A stretch of DNA of 64,000 bases from Pandoraea apista (GTDB taxonomy: Bacteria > Pseudomonadota > Gammaproteobacteria > Burkholderiales > Burkholderiaceae), in assembly GCF_001465595.2 (NCBI RefSeq), contig NZ_CP013481.2, positions 3,162,001 to 3,226,000 on the forward strand, read 5' to 3'. The notes under the pieces are model-generated. The model had not been told where the DNA came from. It saw only the letters and a list, made by a program, of their open reading frames with translations, and ran no database searches. Of the stretch, positions 62,985 through 64,000 are shown piece after piece. Numbering within the stretch: the stretch's first letter is position 1; every line of letters starts with the position of its first letter. The translations under genes were made by a program, and so were the position numbers.

Positions 62985-63998
62985 TCAAACCACCACCTCC
63001 TGCGGCGCCATTTCCGTGCCGTACGAGGCCCAACGCCCCTCGGCATCGGTCGCTGCCACCGTCGGTTTGCACTGCACAGCGGTCTCGTCAAGGCCTTGGA
63101 GCAACGGGCAGCGCTCGAAGAGTTCGGCGATGAAGTCGACAAATACGCGAACCTTGGGCGACAAATGACGATTATGCGGGTACACAGCGGAAATCGGCAT
63201 GGGCGGCGGCTTCCATTGATGCAGGACCTCGACCAGTTGGCCGGACTGCAAATACGGCAACGCCATAAAACGCGCCAACTGAACCGTGCCAAAGCCCGCC
63301 AGCCCCAGTTGCAGATAGGCCTCGGCGTCGTTCACGGCGATCGAACCCTGCATGCTGATCTCGACTTCCTTGCCGTCCACAAGGAATTGCTCGTCGATGA
63401 CCCGCCCCGTGCGGCTCGAGAAATAATGCACCGCCGTGTGCCGTTGCAGATCGTCGAGCGTATGCGGCATGCCCATGCGCTCCAGATACGCCGGTGACGC
63501 GCACGTCAGGCTCTGGAACATGCCCACGCGCCGCGCGACCAGGCTTGAATCCTGAAGTGTGCCAACACGCAACACACAGTCGACCCCCTCCTGAATCAGA
63601 TCGACCGGCTTATCGCCCATGCCGACCATGAGTTCGATTTCCGGATAGCGGTCGTGAAATTCGCACAGCGACGGCAGCACCACCAGCTTGCCGAGCGAGC
63701 CCGGCATGTCGATGCGCAACTTGCCGCGCACGCGTTGGCTGCTCTCCCGGAACGACGACTCGGTCTCCTCGATATCCGCGAGAATGCGCAGGCAACGCTC
63801 GTAATAAGCCGCGCCGTCGGGCGTGAGGTTGAGCCGCCGGGTCGTGCGCTGCAACAGCCGTGTGCCCAGATGCGCCTCGAGATTTTGAATAATCGTGGTC
63901 ACCGAGGTGCGCGGCAAACCCAGATTGTCGGCCGCGCGCGAAAAGCTGTTCGCCTCGACCACTCGCGTGAAGACCTGCATCGCTTGTAAGCGATCCAT
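62985..63998 (-). CDS. LysR-family regulator
   Basis: 337-residue LTTR, complete with its ATG at 63996-63998. DNA-binding domain MDRLQAMQVFTRVVEANSFS with LPRTSVTTIIQNLEAHLGTR, and PBP2 domain with LIQEGVDCVLRVGTLQDSSL and FMALPYLQSGQLVEVLHQW. The C-terminal 35 residues after ERCPLLQG are unconserved. It belongs to the CrgA/DhcR-like group that often acts on divergent oxidoreductase genes; whatever lies to its right is beyond the window. It is translationally close to the GNAT gene that follows. Confidence 0.9.
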   Translation of the reverse strand: MDRLQAMQVFTRVVEANSFSRAADNLGLPRTSVTTIIQNLEAHLGTRLLQRTTRRLNLTPDGAAYYERCLRILADIEETESSFRESSQRVRGKLRIDMPGSLGKLVVLPSLCEFHDRYPEIELMVGMGDKPVDLIQEGVDCVLRVGTLQDSSLVARRVGMFQSLTCASPAYLERMGMPHTLDDLQRHTAVHYFSSRTGRVIDEQFLVDGKEVEISMQGSIAVNDAEAYLQLGLAGFGTVQLARFMALPYLQSGQLVEVLHQWKPPPMPISAVYPHNRHLSPKVRVFVDFIAELFERCPLLQGLDETAVQCKPTVAATDAEGRWASYGTEMAPQEVVV

Positions 63999-64000
63999 GT

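Noticed and set aside
1..64000. Phage, integrated element or toxin-antitoxin system
   Set aside because: No integrase, transposase, att-like repeat at tRNA genes, or toxin-antitoxin pair was found; base composition is uniform apart from short AT islands.

Overview
The window is GC-rich chromosomal DNA of a beta-proteobacterium in the Burkholderiales. Support comes from the min, clp-lon and hupB-tRNA-ppiD neighbourhoods, the single-chain PurL and the paired cyanophycin synthetases. My best guess at genus is Pandoraea, but that is an impression from the proteins and not a demonstrated assignment. I see no insertion sequence, integrase, CRISPR array or rRNA operon. Coding density is high on both strands, and nearly all genes look chromosomal and intact. 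Only the gene at position 1 is cut by the window edge.

Layout. Positions 1-7000 (minus strand) hold an acyl-CoA ligase, a LivHMGF-type ABC importer without its binding protein, and a truncated enoyl-CoA hydratase/3-hydroxyacyl-CoA dehydrogenase; together they look like a carboxylic-acid uptake and oxidation module. Positions 7200-11800 carry selO, msrB, a periplasmic OB-fold protein, yciB, a bolA-type gene and a parvulin foldase. Next come purL (minus), dadA, nnr and pgi (plus), then the divergent ybbA-like/tesA pair. Positions 22600-31800 form a protein quality-control block on the minus strand: ppiD, tRNA-Asp, tRNA-Val, hupB, lon, clpX, clpP and tig.

Positions 32100-42500 are a fatty-acid oxidation operon: a PsrA-like regulator, FadE, a two-domain FabG, a MaoC hydratase, a thiolase, FadD and a DUF1571 protein. 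The minCDE operon follows (42600-44500), then two tiny genes at 44854 and 45147. The second of these encodes a 49-residue membrane protein with a perfect Shine-Dalgarno sequence and an unusual double palindrome upstream. Positions 45500-49700 contain three short-chain dehydrogenases with divergent LysR and TetR regulators and candidate operators for both.

Positions 49800-59400 hold rdgC and then the cyanophycin locus. A DUF1854 protein and an ABC exporter with a zinc ribbon read left; two cyanophycin synthetases read right. The two synthetases have lost different parts of the machinery. The first (CphA') keeps the N-domain EHxxxE motif but has eroded motifs in its Mur-ligase-like domain. The second (CphA) keeps all Mur-like motifs but has lost EHxxxE. 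This suggests a division of labour between primer formation and elongation and is the most interesting signal in the window. The right end has a methyltransferase, a secreted protein, a GNAT-Rnk fusion, a GNAT enzyme and a LysR regulator.
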